A stretch of 64,000 nucleotides of DNA. It comes from CAZLIC01 sp964559535. GTDB lineage: Bacteria; Pseudomonadota; Alphaproteobacteria; Rhodobacterales; Rhodobacteraceae. Position 1 is the first letter of the stretch; every line of letters begins with the position of its first letter. The stretch covers positions 62,001 to 126,000 of the forward strand of contig CAZLIC010000001.1 in NCBI GenBank assembly GCA_964559535.1, read 5' to 3'. Made by a program: the position numbers and the translations under genes. This document shows, one piece after another, positions 62,941 to 64,000 of this stretch. The notes beneath the pieces were generated by a model, which saw only the letters and a list, made by a program, of their open reading frames with translations, made no database searches and had not been told where the DNA came from.

Positions 62941-63440
62941 CGCCGCGGGACGTCGTGGTCACCCGCCGCAGCGCGCGGTTCATGGGTCGCCGTTTCCCCG
63001 TCTCGGTCGGTCGGGGCGGCATCGTGCCTGCCGCGCAGAAGCGCGAGGGGGACGGGGCGACGCCTGCAGGCATTCACCGCTTTCAGGGCATGCTCTACCG
63101 CGCTGACCGCATGGCGCGGCCTGCGGACTGGGCGCTGCCCATCGGGCCTTGCGACCTGTGGTCGGATGATCCGGCCGACCCCGACTACAACCTGTATGTC
63201 CGCCGCCCGCACGCGCACAGCCACGAACGGCTGATGCGGGCCGATCCGATGTACGACCTGATCCTGCTGACCGACTGGAACTGGCCGCAAGCCGAACCGG
63301 GGCGGGGTTCGGCCATCTTCGTGCATGCCTGGCGGCGGCGCGGTGCGCCCACGGCGGGCTGCGTGGCCTTCGCCCCCGCCGACCTGCGCTGGATCGCCCC
63401 CCGCATCCGCCACCAGACGCGGCTGATCGTGCGCGACTAA
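62937..63440 (+). CDS. L,D-transpeptidase (YkuD)-fold protein without signal peptide
   Basis: This 167-residue protein has the YkuD catalytic motif SAIFVHAWRRRGAPTAGCVAF, with the His and Cys in place, and an N-terminal segment RRFPVSVGRGGI typical of the ErfK/YkuD family. L,D-transpeptidases cross-link peptidoglycan, but this one has no export signal, so it may act in the cytoplasm as a peptidase or be exported in another way. It starts with GTG at 62937, overlapping the ribA stop. Confidence 0.85.
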   Translation: MTPRDVVVTRRSARFMGRRFPVSVGRGGIVPAAQKREGDGATPAGIHRFQGMLYRADRMARPADWALPIGPCDLWSDDPADPDYNLYVRRPHAHSHERLMRADPMYDLILLTDWNWPQAEPGRGSAIFVHAWRRRGAPTAGCVAFAPADLRWIAPRIRHQTRLIVRD

Positions 63441-63503
63441 GTCTGCACTCTTTCCAAACCGCTTTGGATTGCCTAACCTGTGGCTGCGGCAAGGGGGATG
63501 GGC

Positions 63504-64000
63504 ATGGCAGGCAAGGCGAAGGCACCGGTGGTTTCCGACGACATCTTTGACCTGCGCATGGCGCGGTCGGCCCCCGACCTGTGGCCGATGCTGGAGGCGC
63601 TCTATGGCGCGCGCGAGGACTATGCGCGGTTCCGCGAGCGGCTGCTGAAGGTCCTGCGCAAAGGGTGGGAGGCGCGGCCCGCCGACCTGCGGCGGCTGGA
63701 CCTGCGGCGCGATCTGGAGCCCGACTGGTTCCAGCGTTCGGACCGGGCGGGATATGTGTTCTACATCGACCGCTTTGCCGGAACCCTGCCCGGCGTGCTG
63801 GAAAAGCTGCCCTATCTGGATGACCTGGGCGTCACCTATGTTCACCTGATGCCCTGCCTGAAGCCGCGCCCCGGCGACAGCGATGGTGGCTATTCGGTGA
63901 TGGACTACCGCGCAGTGAACCCGGCCTTTGGCACCATGGACGATCTGGAAGCCGTGGCGCGGGCCTTCCGGGAACGCGGGATCAGCACCTGCGTGGACCT
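63504..64000 (+). CDS. Amylosucrase-like GH13 enzyme, 3' end outside window
   Basis: The first 165 codons of a GH13 glycoside hydrolase run off the window edge. The segments SAPDLWPMLEALYGAREDY, SDRAGYVFYIDRFAGTLPG and LPYLDDLGVTYVHLMPCLKPRPGDSDGGYSVMDYRAVNP match the amylosucrase subfamily, whose N-terminal helical domain precedes the barrel. It would transfer glucose from sucrose or act on related sugars. AAGGGGG precedes the ATG at 63504; ATG at 63498 is an alternative with poor spacing. The catalytic residues lie beyond the window. Confidence 0.82.
   Translation, partial: MAGKAKAPVVSDDIFDLRMARSAPDLWPMLEALYGAREDYARFRERLLKVLRKGWEARPADLRRLDLRRDLEPDWFQRSDRAGYVFYIDRFAGTLPGVLEKLPYLDDLGVTYVHLMPCLKPRPGDSDGGYSVMDYRAVNPAFGTMDDLEAVARAFRERGISTCVD

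Overview
The window is a 64 kb, high-GC, gene-dense chromosomal segment with no rRNA, tRNA, insertion sequence, prophage or CRISPR array that I can see. A CcrM-type GANTC methyltransferase, a PrtD/HlyD type I secretion pair, MlaA/MlaC, the carboxynorspermidine pair, several GTG starts and overlapping GTGA/ATGA junctions all point to an alphaproteobacterium. The protein flavour throughout fits Rhodobacteraceae/Paracoccaceae. That placement is inference from gene content, not from a search.

Layout. (1) 1-9347: the tail of a type VI secretion locus (tssM 3' end, tagF, a PppA-type phosphatase, a PpkA-type membrane kinase, an OmpA protein, a membrane-anchored M15 peptidase) followed by a secreted caspase-fold protein with Sel1 and peptidoglycan-binding repeats. 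(2) 9366-14907: msrA, the carboxynorspermidine dehydrogenase/decarboxylase pair, a Phd/ParE-type toxin-antitoxin pair, a membrane-anchored winged-helix protein and small secreted proteins. (3) 15020-16851: rnhB and ccrM, with three GANTC sites between them. (4) 16948-31050: an alginate-type exopolysaccharide region, namely a divergent polysaccharide-lyase-like lipoprotein gene and a nine-gene coupled operon (algD, alg8, alg44-like, algA-like, algG-like, small helical-repeat protein, algX-like, giant Sel1 protein, algL-like). (5) 31149-44704: an MFS transporter, a long leftward operon (LLM oxidoreductase to moaB) controlled by a TetR-type regulator with a clear operator palindrome, type I secretion genes, mlaA/mlaC and a bifunctional penicillin-binding protein. 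(6) 44982-64000: glnK-amtB, a trypsin-fold protease with an aminotransferase, an RTX protein, a sulfurtransferase, clpB, a nuclease-fold protein, a low-GC islet with a HEPN-like gene, glcD, an FAD monooxygenase, xthA, an MFS transporter, an OmpR-family regulator, ribA, an L,D-transpeptidase-fold protein and the start of an amylosucrase-like gene.

The most notable system is the alginate-type operon. The sugar-nucleotide and polymerase steps look intact (AlgD catalytic Cys, Alg8 motifs, GDP-mannose pyrophosphorylase motif). By-eye alignment against the Pseudomonas proteins suggests that the accessory functions have lost their active or ligand-binding residues: the PilZ arginines of Alg44, the zinc-site histidines of the AlgA isomerase domain, the DPHD motif of AlgG, the His and Ser of the AlgX triad, and the His/Arg/Tyr of AlgL. 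No algE porin and no algI/J/F acetylation genes are present. This reads as a non-acetylated, non-epimerised, possibly c-di-GMP-independent uronate polymer system in which the AlgG/X/L relatives survive as scaffold proteins. That interpretation is an inference to be tested.

Regulatory structure visible in the DNA includes a dispersed hairpin repeat (TGTCCCAGCGTGGGAC core) directly 3' of two leftward genes, a second hairpin family (GGTGGGCA/TGCCCACC), an 11-bp phased triplet repeat upstream of the aminotransferase gene, a RpoH-like clpB promoter, and several strong intrinsic terminators.
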